Part shown: positions 44,561-55,709 of the stretch, piece by piece
Numbering within the stretch: the stretch's first letter is position 1
How the letters are laid out: each line of letters opens with the position of its first letter
Source: Takakia lepidozioides
Lineage: Eukaryota; Streptophyta; Takakiopsida; Takakiales; Takakiaceae
Assembly (NCBI GenBank): GCA_030704615.1
Contig: CM060733.1
Coordinates: forward strand, 23,808,001 to 23,872,000
Reading direction: 5' to 3'
Length of the DNA stretch: 64,000 bases
Notes under the pieces: generated by a model
Database searches by the model: none
Told to the model about the DNA's origin: nothing
The model's input: the letters and a program-made list of their open reading frames with translations, nothing else
Made by a program: the position numbers and the translations under genes

Positions 44561-46010
44561 CATGAGAAGAGTGGATGCCACTCCCACCGGTTGTGTTGAC
44601 ACAAATCTTATATTGTTAGGATGGATATTGCTAGCATGCATACCCATGGACTGGCTAGAGACAAGGTGTGGTGGCACCCCAGCCTGTGGAGCAGGGAGAG
44701 CCCCCACTGATTGGCCCGCGATGGCAGGAGTCGGAGCAGCAGACACACTAGAGGGCCCTTGCATCATGACAATCCCACCTTGAACAACACCATGCACGTT
44801 CAACACAGGAAGAATGCCCACATGCATATCTGAATTTACAGGCAACAAATTCCCTCCCCCGAGAGCGAGACTAGGGAAATTCACAACAGGCAGCACACTA
44901 GGGACTCAAGTTAGCAACCTGGGCCGGCATATTGCTCGTTGTAGCCCAGATATCCGAACCAGACCCTTCGACCCCTTGAACATGAATATGATGGGAGGGC
45001 AGACCGCTTAATTCCCGAGCCAGCATAGGATTGGTCCGTCTAGCCACCAAGGCCTCATCACGCCGATCATAAACAAAAAGGCCCTCAAGGGTGGCTATCC
45101 CATACCCCTCATCAGCCAATGTAATACCAGTTGGGGACTCTACAACTGCTCCCATCGTCCCAGCATTCAAAAATCCATCATCATTCACCATGAAATTACC
45201 TGCGTGCAGGTTGTCCAATCCCTCATTCACTTTTACTACATTTTCGACCAACAACTCTCCTGAATTATTCATGGACCTCTGTCTTCCGGATCTCAACCAA
45301 GTAGTTCTAGAATCACCTAGCATACAAGAAACGAGGTTGGATTGGAGGCATAACCTTTAAGCAGCAGGGATATGGAGCGTGGGCCGATCACTTGGTGAGC
45401 TGTCTTCTGGAACCCAAATGGAACAATACACCACCCTCGGCACCTTGTGTGACTGTAACTCGTAGATCCCCAATGCCAGCCACTCCCAACCGTCAGCTCC
45501 TTTGAGCCAAAAACCAACGCGGGTGGTGTCACCCTCTCTCCAGGTGCGCGAAAGCACGGTCGAGTTGGAACAGTCACTCAATCTCTCAAATGCACTCAGC
45601 GAACCACTCATTGTGAAGCAAAGGTAGTACCCACACCCAAGACCACTAGATCAGACGACTGCCTTATCAAGGCCCCACCCTTCACACCATCAATTAACTG
45701 TGAATAAGTAGGTGCCAAGGCGCAGGGCCGGAGGTGAAACCGCAGTGCCCTCAAGACCAAAGCCCCCGTGCCTTGTAACATTCAACTTCGCCCTACCACA
45801 CCAGGGCCATGATGAAGCTCCGCACTTCGAACACCAGAAAGAGGTAAATACAAGCCAACTTCTAACCAGGTCAATTCGCGATGGTGCAGAAAACGCGACT
45901 TGATCGTCCTGGACGGTAGACGCTCTTCGTTGCGTAGCTCAAATTTGCATTTAGCAAGCTGTCTGGCTCTGGATACCACCGCACCAGGCTCAAGCAAAGG
46001 TCGCGTGAAC
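44561..46010 (-). pseudogene. N-terminal ORF region of element A, downstream of insertion
   Basis: Open pieces 46,010-45,782, 45,611-45,357, 45,323-44,898 and 44,896-44,426 on the minus strand. They are Ser/Ala/Pro/Gly-rich and repeat-poor, with no recognised domain. The first piece continues the frame of 57,104-56,504 across element B. They probably represent the long variable N-terminal part of Gag. Confidence 0.5.
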
Positions 46011-46014
46011 AAGG

Positions 46015-46250
46015 TGTCAAGTTAAATAAACACAGTGTGAAACTAACTAGAATAAAACTAGTTATTTGTATTTAACATTTGGATTTAGTTCAAGTGTTAA
46101 GTCAGGTATCAAGTTTGAGCTTGGATCTCTTGTGTGAACAGTGTGTCCTTAGCTTTCTTATCACTCGAGAGAGATGACTCTATCTAGTTTTCGTGCTAAG
46201 CTAGATATGATGTTTTGTTTTTAAGCACTATTATAATATAGCTTGGTCAC
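46015..46250 (+). repeat. 5' LTR-like direct repeat of element B
   Basis: 46,015-46,133 matches 56,057-56,165 (TGTCAAGTTAAATAAACACA to CAAGTTTGAGCTTG). 46,138-46,162 matches 56,377-56,411 (CTTGTGTGAACAGTGTGTCC to TTTCTTATC). Relative to the right copy it lacks about 208 bases between these blocks. The true 3' end is unclear; GGTCACA at about 46,250 is a candidate. Confidence 0.65.
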
Positions 46251-47152
46251 AGGGAGCCTGCAGTCAGACTGGCTATGTGTGCCGAGTGGAGCAGTACAGG
46301 AAGGCGGAAACCATTTGAAGTGTTGCTGCAACAGTTCAAAGCCAACAATAATCAGCCTGGGAGACAAGGAGGCCTGCCGTGCTGCAGCGCGAGAAAGACC
46401 ATTGGTCGGAATCCCCCGTTTGGGCTGGCTGGGCTTGATTTATATTGGCGACTTGGAGGCGCTCCAGAGTTTCGTTGGCAGTGGGTGCTGAGCCGTTCAG
46501 GCTATTCGTGTGTGGCTTGAACCTCACCAGCCTGCCTAGCACCTGTGTGAGGGGGCTTGTTACACCACTGCGTGTATATGCTGGGATTCTTGCAGGGCCT
46601 GGCTTGTACACGTTCATGATTTCGAACTCATCCCGTGGTCTGCCAATACTACCGTCTAGCTCTCGGTTCGATCATATTCCGTCGGAAGACATTGACCGTG
46701 ATGACACTTACAATCATAGTCAGGAAAGCATCCGTTGGGAGGATAACCGCGGGGTGTAAGTGGATCTCTCAGCCTTTGCGAAGGTAAACTGCGTTGCATG
46801 GTTGGTCGCTGATGCAAATCTGGCTTCAGACTGCTGCTTCCGTTGGGATTGAGGCTCCTGGACTCTAACCAGAGGAGCCTCAACGGGAAACGGATCAGGA
46901 AAGTGCAAAGGTAGTAGAGTCGTCGTTTTAACTTCCTGGGGTTGTGCATGTCCCTTGTGGAGACGCTGGCAGAATTGAAACTTAACACACAAGCTAGGTT
47001 CAAGCGGGTACATGCCTGTGAGCAGTGCTGCGGGGCCCTTATGCCGAGTTATTCACGCTGGTGGTGTTTCTACTAGTAGGGAGTTATTCTAGCTAACTTC
47101 GAGCTATATTGCCTCAGTCCCGTCATGCTCATTATGTCTATCATAGTGCACC
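46251..47152. other. element B leader, nothing recognised
   Basis: Short open frames on both strands and no clear primer-binding site. It may be partly captured genomic sequence upstream of the desaturase fragment. Confidence 0.35.
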
Positions 47153-47450
47153 GTGGCCTTACGTTGTCACAGGAAGACAAATCTAGCTGTGAACCCTGGA
47201 CCTCGCAAAGTTCTCACACCCTACCAGGAGTGGAACAAAGAAAGTGCTCGAGAGATCCCCATTGAGAAATTGAAGGTTATCGGTTCCTTGGACAACTGGG
47301 CGCAAGAGAATTTGCTACCCCTTTTGAAGCCCGTAGACAAGTGCTGGCAAACCCAAGACTTCCTTCCTGAAGCTTCATCGGAAAGTCTCTTTGATGAGGT
47401 AACGGAGCTCCGAGCCTGGGCCAGGGAATTGCCTGATGACTATGTGATGT
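47153..47450 (+). pseudogene. fragment of stearoyl-acyl-carrier-protein desaturase gene
   Basis: About 99 codons in one frame match the N-terminal part of plant plastid acyl-ACP desaturase: PYQEWNKESAREIPIEKL, SLDNWAQENLLPLLKPVD, KCWQTQDFLPEASSE, FDEVTELRAWARELPDDY. The match stops exactly before the VLVGDMITEEALPTYQ segment that carries the first iron ligands, and the next codons are unrelated. The enzyme introduces the delta-9 double bond into stearoyl-ACP; the fragment has no catalytic core. It lies in sense inside element B, so capture by the element is the simplest reading. Confidence 0.85.
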
Positions 47451-48566
47451 GGCGTTACAGAGAAGCCAGATACTGGGCCCACTTTGGTACCTTTGGGTAA
47501 TTGATAAGGTGATAGGAGCTGACCTTCTCGCCATCAGGTCTTGTAGCAGGGAAGAAGGGCTGATGGAACTCGTCATGCTCTAATTGGCCAATGCTCCAAG
47601 TGTGTGGAAATCAGACCAGTTGCAGATCACACAGATTACTCAACTGCACGATTTTTGGAGGAACAAATGACCTACAGATACGGCACACAAAAGGTCACAT
47701 CAACAGATCAAGGCTGAGAGTGGATTAAGTGTGAGTTTCGGAGATATATGAGCGATTCAGTAGGAAACAAGAGCAGTCGGCCCCATACTGGTCACAGAGC
47801 AACGGACGGATTGGATGCGTGATCAATCATTGAAATCAAGCATCAAAGTAATCAGTGGAAGAAAGGGTGGAGAGTGTAACAGAGACCTCAAGACATGGTC
47901 TGCCAATCGGGTTGAAGTGCAGGCTGCCACCAATCTCCCTCCATGCGAGCTGGAACTTACAGGAAACGACCTGAGAGTCAGCAGTGATAGTACATGGGAC
48001 GGATGACTGAACAAATGCAGCTGAGGGATGACGAAGCGGCAACGCGGTCCATCATGGAGGAGAAGCCGATTGGAGTTTAACAAATCGAGCTGCTCCATGG
48101 TAATGGCGAGGCGACCCCAAAACAACATAGAACTACCTGTTCGGAACCCGTAGATAACCTGGGAACAATTTTTAATGGTGAGAACGTTTTGGTGTTAAAA
48201 AAAAAAAAAAACCTTTTTGATCTAATTTAAATGTTTAAAGAGCCTGGTTGGTCATATCTTTGTCAAATGGGCTCTGTTTGACTCAGTTTTTGAGGGGATA
48301 GCTGCAGAAAGGGGAAATCTACCTATCTCGGTTTTAGTTTTTGGGACTCTGCTAAAAATCTATGGAATTTTTAGAGTGTGAGTGTGCCGTGAAAGACCCA
48401 CAATTCTGTTTCTAGAACCTGTTCTGGTCTATATGAGAGACAAATCTGTGGATGTCCTCTTTGTATGGCTGGGGGAAATGAGGATGTAATTGAAGGGCAG
48501 GTCTCTTCTCTTAGCCTGTGCACACAAGGGGACAAGATTTATGTTTCCTAAGGAACTCAGACTGAT
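47451..48566. other. element B internal, nothing recognised
   Basis: No domain. A 14-base A run lies at about 48,197-48,210, possibly an old retrotransposed end inside the element. Confidence 0.35.
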
Positions 48567-49214
48567 TTGAGTGGAGAACAGTTGGACGAGTTGATTGCAT
48601 ACTGGGAGTCAGGCATTAGCAGTAGACAACAAACTACTGTAGTTGGCGTTGAGGGCCTCAATATCACTTTGGACAGTCAGAACTATGTTGGAGCCAGCAG
48701 TTCTGCAGCTGTAGGTGAAATACCAAAGTGGGTGAAAGCTAGGCTTGGAACACAGCCAAAGACAGCCCCGGGTACCAAGGTGTTCAACCACAAGGTCGTG
48801 GTGTATTGGAGCAGAGGAGCAGGAGCTACACAAGTTTGTGCAATCAGACATGGTTGCAGCCGGACACGCTCTGCACAAGGCAATCACGAGCGGGGGTTCA
48901 TTAGCAATGACAAATTTGTTTTGCTTGAAGGAGATGCAGTCATCCGCAATGAGGACACCCGCAATCGTCTCAAAGCTTTCGAGTTGAGAGACTATCAGAC
49001 CCTACCTTTGTTTTCTTTAGTGTTCAGTGAGCGGGAGATAAGGGAGTATTGCTTTGTCTCTACCTGGCAGAAAGAGGAGGAGGGTTGGTTAGAGCGAGCT
49101 ACTGTAGCTTGGGACAAGGTTAGTGGCAGGTTTTTGGACATAGATATACCTCCTACACCTTACTATCATGCAGAGCGAGGCACTTTGAGAGAAGTCTGGC
49201 AGTTGATAGCATAG
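48567..49214 (+). pseudogene. unrecognised ORF of element B
   Basis: A 215-codon frame (SGEQLDELIAYWESGISS...) with no ATG at its start. The same frame continues upstream through a stop at about 48,548 to a CGCPLCMAGG segment. The second half (ERGFISNDKFVLLEGDAV, VFSEREIREYCFVSTWQK) looks globular. It precedes Gag. I do not recognise the family. Confidence 0.4.
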
Positions 49215-49734
49215 ATCAGGATTAGATCTTGCTGGGTCGGGCTTCTATTCTTCCCCTCCATCTCTGTACTATTTTCATTACCTTGTACTTGTAGTTGCCA
49301 AAGCCTCTCTTGGTGGAGGCCAGTCAGTCCGGGGTTTTGGGCTAGGATATTCTGCAGGATCAGCATTGTAGCTGGATTTTGGTGTGGGGGTGTTGATGTT
49401 TTGATTTCTTGTGTTTGGATCCCCCCCAACACCTGCATGCTTGACTGTGCGCCATGTTGGTTTTGTGTGGGCGCTTGCTTTCATAGGGATTAGGCCGGAT
49501 TTGATCACCGGTCAATCCTAGAGTATGCTGTCGGTGGTGAGGCTGGAGTGATGACCAGCAAGAGCACCGGTGTTTCTTCTATGGTGAGACTGGGTTGATG
49601 ACCAGCCAACCATAGGAGTTCTTGCGGTGGATGCAGGTGCAGGTGCCCTGAGCCATTGGGATATGACCCTTAAACTGCAACAGGTGCCCACCCGTGTCAC
49701 TATTAGAATTAGTACTAGAGCCTTATAGTGTCAC

Positions 49735-51662
49735 GTGGAGGAGGTGCACATTGTGAGTGCCATCACGGAGTTACCCAGGGGTTCTGAGGGGAGTACGGCT
49801 ACAGGCAGTAGCAGTGAGAGTGGGTTCACCAGACGAGGTGTTCGTTTCAGACCACCTTCACCTCCACCCTCAACTAGTGCAGAGTCAGACACAGACTTGG
49901 AGGCTTCATCAACAGGTGTGCAGTTTCATTCGCCATTGTTGTGGGACGACATGGAGGAGATGTATGGAGCTACCAAAGGGCCTCGTAGGTACTGTGGAGC
50001 TGTGGGCACAATCAAGTTGGATGACTTTATCCAGGAGTTCGATAGCTGGTGTGATTTGCAGCAGATGCGCGCAATCCACATCTATTCACTCCATTCATGG
50101 CGTGGAAGGGACTGTTCCAGCATTTGGAAGGCCCGCCTATGGACGATTACCACGAGTTCAGGCGAGGACATGAAGCAGAGATTGAGGAGTGGAGGATGTA
50201 TTGGTCACCTGACTACGTCTCCATTACTTGAGGCACAACGCGACCAGTAGCTGCATCAGTACCAATATCTCCCACTGCCAGCACTAGTAGTGGAACAAGT
50301 AGTGCCGGTACTTCTGTAGGTGGTACCAGTTCAAAAGGTGCTACTACTCCTCCTGCCACGACTACAACACATGTGCCTAGATTCAACCCGGTGGTGGAGT
50401 TCTTCCAGGAGTTGCGGAGGAACTACCAAGGTATACGGACAGAGAAGCTGCGAAGTTTGCAAGACTTCTAGCGCAAACCCAGTGAGAGCCTGCGAGAGGC
50501 GTACACTCGTATGAGGCGCTTGATAAGTGTGACCCAAGGGGTTACTGAAGCTCAGGCAATCCAGTTTTGGTATGGAATTCTGGACAAGGAGCTCAAGAGA
50601 AGGGTGCGAGATGCAACCCTGTTACAAACAGCCCAACCCACATTAGCAGATGTGTTTCTGCTGGCTGAGCGGATTGAGCTCAACATGGTGGAGGAGCGAG
50701 TTGTTACCATTGGATTTGGCATGGACATGCCTGCACGAGGCGCAGCTGCCAGCCCACAGGCACAAGGGACTGCCCAACAGCGTGGTCAGGGGGGCAAGGT
50801 TTCCCAACCCAAGTTCCATGGAGCTTACAGGGGACCTCAGGTGCAAAGGCCCGTGGCATCTTTTGTAGGCCAACAGCAACCAGGGGTGATATGTTGGACA
50901 TGTGGAGGACCCCATGTCAAGAGAGATTGCCCAGAGAGTGGCAAAAAGCCGGCACAAGCACAGCCTGCACAGTTGCAGTGTGAGCATTGTGGCAAGTATG
51001 GGCATGGAAATGCCCAGTGTTATGACTTGCATCATGAGTTGCGCCCAGGCCAGTTCCAAGGGAACAATGGTGGCCGGGGGCAAGGTGGACCAGCCCAGAG
51101 AGGACGAGGTGGTCGGGCACGAGGTGCAGGCCAAGGGCAAGCTCAACATGGCCAAGGACGCGGAGGTCAGGGTGTTGACCAAAGCATGGCCAACCGGCTT
51201 CAGCAGCTAGAGCAGAGGCTCGCTGCCATGGCCACAGCTCAGGCGGTACCGGCTCCCAGGCGGGATGGTCCACCTCCTGCGCCTGAGGGAGGAGATATGG
51301 GAGGCATGGGATTCATGTGCGGAGCAGCGCTACCACTAGAGCAGGTGGAGTCTGCTGCAGCCGTGACTCGAGGAGCATCACGAGTTCCTGAGCCACGACG
51401 TGCAGAGGTGGAATTGGATCCACAGCGTGGGGAGGCAAGCCGTCAGGTGAGGCTTCCTCAGTCATTCACATTGGCGGAGACAGTGTCGACGCTATCCATG
51501 GCACCTAGTTCTCGCCTGACTGTTACCGAGGCGGAGGTTACTATGCCATTGGGGAGAGCTACATGTGCAGCACTGACACCTGCTACCAAGGCTAGTGCAG
51601 CCGGTGTGTTGTTGGGGGAGCCACCTCTGTGTGTCAAGCCCCACTGTTCTTGGCAACCATGA
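49735..51662 (+). pseudogene. Gag with zinc knuckles, element B
   Basis: Frame-broken: 49,735-about 50,080 (TIKLDDFIQEFDSWCDLQ), then a shifted frame through about 50,470 with a stop, then 50,511-51,662 open. Capsid blocks: PVVEFFQELRRNYQGIR, ESLREAYTRMRRLI, AIQFWYGILDKELKRRVRD. Two knuckles follow: CWTCGGPHVKRDC (CX2CX3HX4C, one residue short) and CEHCGKYGHGNAQC (canonical). A Gly/Gln-rich tail (GRGQGGPAQRGRGGRARG) follows. Gag packages the element RNA. Confidence 0.85.
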
Positions 51663-51837
51663 TTGCGACGCCGGGGGTAAGACCAGCTGCAGTGTTCAGA
51701 CTAGCAGCAACACTCTGTGAGAGTGGGGATGTCACTTCATCTTCTGCGGAGTTAGTGGAAGGTGTAGTGGCAGAGGGATCCTCAGATTTGAGGGTTAAGA
51801 CTGCCACGGCTCGCCATGACAAGCTGCAGCTGCCAGG

Positions 51838-52356
51838 TTGATGGAGCTGCCAGCTAGGCCAACCTTTGAGCGCGCCATGGTGACACCTGGAGTTGTCTTG
51901 TTAGACAACCAGGATGACATTTTCACTTTGAGTGGACCGGCAGGCAAGAAGTACCGGCCACTGCGGGTCTTGTTGGACTCGAGAGCTCAGCCATTGATGT
52001 TGGGCAGAGTTGCTATTGCAGGTTTGGGCCTCATGGAGGCGGATATGAAGCCTTGTCCTTTCCAGATACAGACATCTCTGGGAGGATCAGAGCAGGCTCG
52101 GGGCATGACACGGCGTGAATTGGCCATTGGACTACAGCCGGATCATCCTGTAGATGGCTCAGTGATGCGAGCCAAGGCCATTGTGACAGACGCGGTCTCC
52201 TACAATGTCCTCGTTGGTAGGGCAGTGTTATATCCCATGGGCTTCACCCTGGACTTTTGGGAGGAGTCAGCATCCTACAGGCCTGGATGGCAGTCAGGGG
52301 ATGGTCGTCGTGCACAGCTCCCTGTGACATTCATTGGGGGTATTGCGGCTGCCTAA
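51838..52356 (+). pseudogene. aspartic protease region, element B
   Basis: RPLRVLLDSRAQPLMLGRVA corresponds to the catalytic LLDSGAxPxMLG segment of gypsy proteases, with Gly replaced by Arg in the D-S-G triad; activity is unlikely. SYNVLVGRAVLYPMGFTLDF and the Trp-Gly-rich stretch after it match the region following the protease. It ends in TAA at 52,354-52,356. Confidence 0.8.
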
Positions 52357-52365
52357 TGGGGCAAG

Positions 52366-52700
52366 ATGCCAACACTAGCCGCCTTTACAGCTGCAGTTAG
52401 TTGGCCTGGAGAGTTGCTGGAAGGCAATGCCCATGCAGAGGATGTGCCACCTCCAGCAGAGCAGGATGACATGCATGGTATGGCGGAGTTGCCTGCCATG
52501 GTTGCTCACACTCCATTGTGGGGTACGAGCAAGGATTTGCAGCAGGTTGCTGATCGACGGGTGCAACAAGCCTGGGTAGAGGCTTTTGTACCGTCAGGAG
52601 AGGAGGAGAGTGCGGGTATTGCACCAAGACCACCTCAGTTGTCACCATTGGATACCACACCTATTGTGTGGCAGTATCTGGATGAAGGCATTGCCTTCTG
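52366..52700 (+). pseudogene. linker between protease and methyltransferase, element B
   Basis: An open frame of about 110 codons, acidic and low in recognisable motifs, ending SPLDTTPIVWQYLDEGIAF. At about 52,690-52,698 a one-base shift moves the reading into the methyltransferase frame, suggesting the two were one polyprotein before decay. Confidence 0.5.
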
Positions 52701-53650
52701 GACTTGTTTGGCGGGATTAGCACCGGATTGGCTGCTGTGCTACAGGCAGGTGTGCGGGTAAGGCGTTACCTGTATGTGGAGAGGGATGAGACTGCACGAC
52801 GCGTCTCACTACGCCATGTTGCTTAGTTGGTACAGCAGTACCCTGCTTTGTTGCCAGTGTCTACAGTTCGTGGATACCAACAAGCCTTGCCAGCAGACAT
52901 TTCGTTGCTGGGGGCGCCGGATTTGGAGCAGGTTGGCTCCATTGATCTGGTAGTGGCAGGTTGGCCCTGCCAAGAGCATTCATCAGCCGGGCATGGCAAT
53001 GGATTGCGAGACTCGAGGACGGGTCTGTTTTGGGAGATGGTGCGGATTTTGCGCCACTTGCAGCTTCATCAAGCTGTATCGCGAGCATACATCTTGGAGA
53101 ATGTGCCACTGATGGGCGATTCTCGGGCCAGGGTGATGGCCAGTGTGCATCAAGTCTGGTCGTGGCTTGGGTCAGCAGTGCTGCTGGATGCAGCTGCAGT
53201 GGGATCACGGGCTCATCGTCCACGGCTATGGTGGACTAACTTGATGCCATCCGCACTGCTCAAGCGTGCATTTGATGGGGTGCAGCGACCAACACACCTC
53301 ATAGTGGACAGCATTTTGGACACAGGGAGGCAGTCTCAACGTGTGAGACACGATGACCGTTCGCCTTTGGCAGTGGTCAATAGGGTGGGTCAACCACAAG
53401 CATCATTACCTACACTGCTCAGCTTCCCAGGATCCCATGCTTTTCGGGATGGTGGACCTGGCCTCCTGTGGGATGCTCAGTTGTAGCAGTTAGTAGAGCC
53501 TAATGCCGACGAGCGAGAGCGGGCTATGGGGTTTTCCACTGGGACCACGGCGGTGCCTTCTCTTTCTGAGGCATCACGTCGTCAGGTGTTGGGGCAAGCA
53601 ATGGATCTCAATTGCTTGACCTGGATTATCAGCTTGGCTATGGCCGAGCA
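52698..53650 (+). pseudogene. DNMT3-like cytosine-5 DNA methyltransferase domain, element B
   Basis: A complete linear C5-methyltransferase in one frame with two stops (TAG at 52,824 and 53,484). Motif I: LDLFGGISTGLAAVLQAGV (AdoMet binding). Motif IV: AGWPCQEHSSAGHG, catalytic Cys codon at 52,968. Then GLRDSRTGLFWEMVRIL; motif VI: YILENVPLMGDSR; motif VIII: LLDAAAVGSRAHRPRLWWTN. A putative target-recognition stretch follows with LPTLLSFPGSHAFRD, then motifs IX-X: ERERAMGFSTGTTAVPSL and SRRQVLGQAMDLNCLTW. The FxGIxTGL and AHRxR patterns resemble DNMT3. Such enzymes methylate cytosine C5. Its place between protease and RT makes it part of the Pol polyprotein. Stops make this copy inactive unless read through. 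Confidence 0.88.
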
Positions 53651-54098
53651 GCGCAGAGTATGGAGTACACTTCCCTTCATGGTCTCCCTGCCTACCGAGA
53701 CGGTACAGGCAGCGAGTGGGGGCGAGCAGGTGAGGACCACGAGGTGCAGGCCGCATCCATGGCACACGTGGGAGGTGCTCGAGGTTCAGAAGGAGTTGGC
53801 AGCCAAGGCAGCTGTGATGGATGAGGTTGGGGATTCTTCTCGGGTTGATGAGGTCCTCAAGGATGAGATGATGGGGCAGGATGAGGCCTTGTCATTGACT
53901 GAGCAGGCAGGGAGTACTGCTCAGGAGGTTGCGGCATAGCAACCACGGGACGCGTCCTCTACCTCTAAGCCCATTGGACTTAAGGTTGCAGTTACGGAGG
54001 ACAATTGGGAGCCTGACATTGGACCCATTGTCACCGGATGAGAGAGACGACGTATACGGTGGTTCCTGAGGGCTTACAGGAATTGCTTTGCTTTCAGT
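53651..54098 (+). pseudogene. linker between methyltransferase and RT, element B
   Basis: An acidic, Glu/Val/Ala-rich stretch (EVLEVQKELAAKAAVMDEVG) up to a stop at 53,939, then frame-broken sequence ending RRIRWFLRAYRNCFAFS, the usual lead-in to gypsy reverse transcriptase. No separate domain is recognised. Confidence 0.5.
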
Positions 54099-54960
54099 TT
54101 GAAGGACTTAGGAGCACTGAAGGGTCAAGAGATTCGCATTGAATTGGCTACTGACACGCCAATCTTTTGGAGACCCTATAGATACAGTGACATGGAGAGG
54201 TCCTTGATTCAGATGAGAACTAAGGACCTTTGGGAGGCTGGTTTGGTGGAGCTATCTGGGGGAGAGTATGCTTCAGCCACAATGATCCCAGCCAAGAAGG
54301 ATGTCTATGGCAATTGGACGGAGAGACGTATGTGCGGTGATTACCGGCCTGTAAATCGTCAGACCAAGTCCGATAAGTATGCTATGCCGACACCAGAGGA
54401 GATATTTGATGCCATTGGGCATGCCAAGGTCTTTAGCACGTTGGATTTACGATCCGGATATCACCAGTTGCCGATCAAGGAGGCGGATAAGCAGAAGACG
54501 ACATTCTGGGGGATCAATGAGCACGGGAAGGATTGCCTATACCAGTGGCGGTTCTTACCATTTGGGCTTAAGAACGCTCCGGCAGAGTTTCAGAGAGTCA
54601 TGGACAGGATTTTAGCAAGGGTGGAGTTTGCTCGGTGCTACATAGATGACATCATCATCTTTAGTGCTACAGTGGAAGAGCATGAGAGACACCTTCAGGG
54701 GTATTTGAGCGCTTGAGGGCGCACGGATTGAAGTTATATCCGGGAAAATGCAAGTTTTTCCACAACCAGATTGAGTATCTGGGTCACATGATATATTTCT
54801 AGAGGATTGGGGGTACAGCAGACTAAGGTAGAGTCCATTGCACAGGTTCCACGCCCCACGGATGTGAGCCGAGTTCGAGCTTTCATGGGGTTAGCAAACT
54901 ATTATAGACGGTTTGTTAAGGGATTTAGTGCCATTGCAAAGGCTCTAAAGGTCAAGAGAG
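54099..54960 (+). pseudogene. reverse transcriptase, element B
   Basis: 54,099-54,716 holds the RT fingers and palm: RIELATDTPIFWRPYRYS, YASATMIPAKKD, RRMCGDYRPVNRQT, MPTPEEIFDAIG, FSTLDLRSGYHQLPI, QWRFLPFGLKNAPAEFQRVM and RCYIDDIIIFSAT (catalytic Y-IDD). After a frame break the thumb follows at 54,807-54,960: ESIAQVPRPTDVSRVRAF, GLANYYRRFVKGFS. It then jumps directly into the integrase C-terminal part, so the connection and RNase H are lost. Confidence 0.9.
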
Positions 54961-55562
54961 TTGTTCAGACAGTAAAGAGGGGTTTGCGCAAGTATGGCTT
55001 GCAGAAGGGACACCTAGGAGATTGGGACCTTCAGTTACCCTGGTTAACCATGGGCTACAGGTTCAGCAAGCAAACATCACTTGCCTCCTTCTCACCATAC
55101 TTTCTTCTCTTTAGCCGAGAGCCGGATTTGCCTACATCCATTCGCAAAGAAGCTGCTACAGTTCTTAACCTTGACGATCCGGACGTGTGGGCACGTGCAT
55201 GTGAGCAGCGTGCAGAGTTGTTCAAGAAAGTCATGCCCATGGCTTTCGAGAACCTTGCCATTGCACAACATCGTGATACGTTGAGGTATGCTACCATACG
55301 TGGTGGGGGCTATCGTCCTGGAGTTCGGAGATTTAACCCTAGTGACTATGTCTATCTGCAGCAGACTCCTCCTACGATCTTGGATGTGATTGCAGGACAT
55401 GTTATTTTGAGGGTTCGAGAGGTCTTGCCCTCAGGCGTCTTGGTCTTGGAGGGTCGGGATGGCATAACTTGGAAGGACCATGTGCGTAATTGTGCGCCAT
55501 GTCACCTTCCGGATGTCGATGGCAGGATTGACCCAAACCTGGCAGTGGTATCTGCAAGTTTG
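54961..55562 (+). pseudogene. integrase C-terminal region, element B
   Basis: VVQTVKRGLRKYGL, DLQLPWLTMGYRFSKQTS, SPYFLLFSREPDLP and the later YRPGVRRFNPSDYVYLQQ are the end of the integrase core and its C-terminal domain. The DDE catalytic part and zinc finger are absent because of a deletion joining the RT thumb in frame to this segment. Confidence 0.85.
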
Positions 55563-55709
55563 AGGTGCATGTTGTGTGGGTCTGCTAAAGGGGCAGCCAC
55601 CATGCTGATGTGTGATCGATGCTCTAGAGGTTGGCATACGGGATGCTTGACTCCACCTCTTGAGATGGTTCCGGATGGGGATTGGTTATGTCCACAATGC
55701 ATTGGATAG
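55563..55709 (+). pseudogene. PHD finger at Pol C terminus, element B
   Basis: The last ~48 codons read CMLCGSAKGAATMLMCDRC, SRGWHTGCL and DGDWLCPQCIG, then stop: a C4-H-C3 zinc pattern with the Trp before the last Cys pair, as in PHD fingers. PHD fingers usually read histone H3 tails. Located after integrase, where many gypsy elements carry a chromodomain, it may steer integration to particular chromatin (inference). Confidence 0.88.

Larger units (their letters stand above)
41337..46014 (-). mobile_element. Ty3/gypsy element A, main part
   Basis: Minus-strand element in order Gag-like, protease, RT, RNase H, partial integrase. Its 5' portion lies at 56,500-57,104, separated by element B. 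The reading frame is continuous across the B insertion once one AAGG is set aside (46,011-46,014 and 56,500-56,503). The integrase zinc finger and catalytic core are missing, so A cannot integrate itself. LTRs were not found: the left end runs into the CACGTG-rich region. Confidence 0.85.

Noticed and set aside
45965-45978. Minus-strand TGGTATCCAGAGCC resembling a tRNA-Met primer-binding site
   Set aside because: It carries an extra C and lies inside coding frame that is continuous across the element B insertion, so it is more likely coincidence than the primer site of element A.
47153-47500. Desaturase-like frame as a functional gene
   Set aside because: It ends before the di-iron core, is followed by unrelated codons, and is embedded in a retrotransposon.
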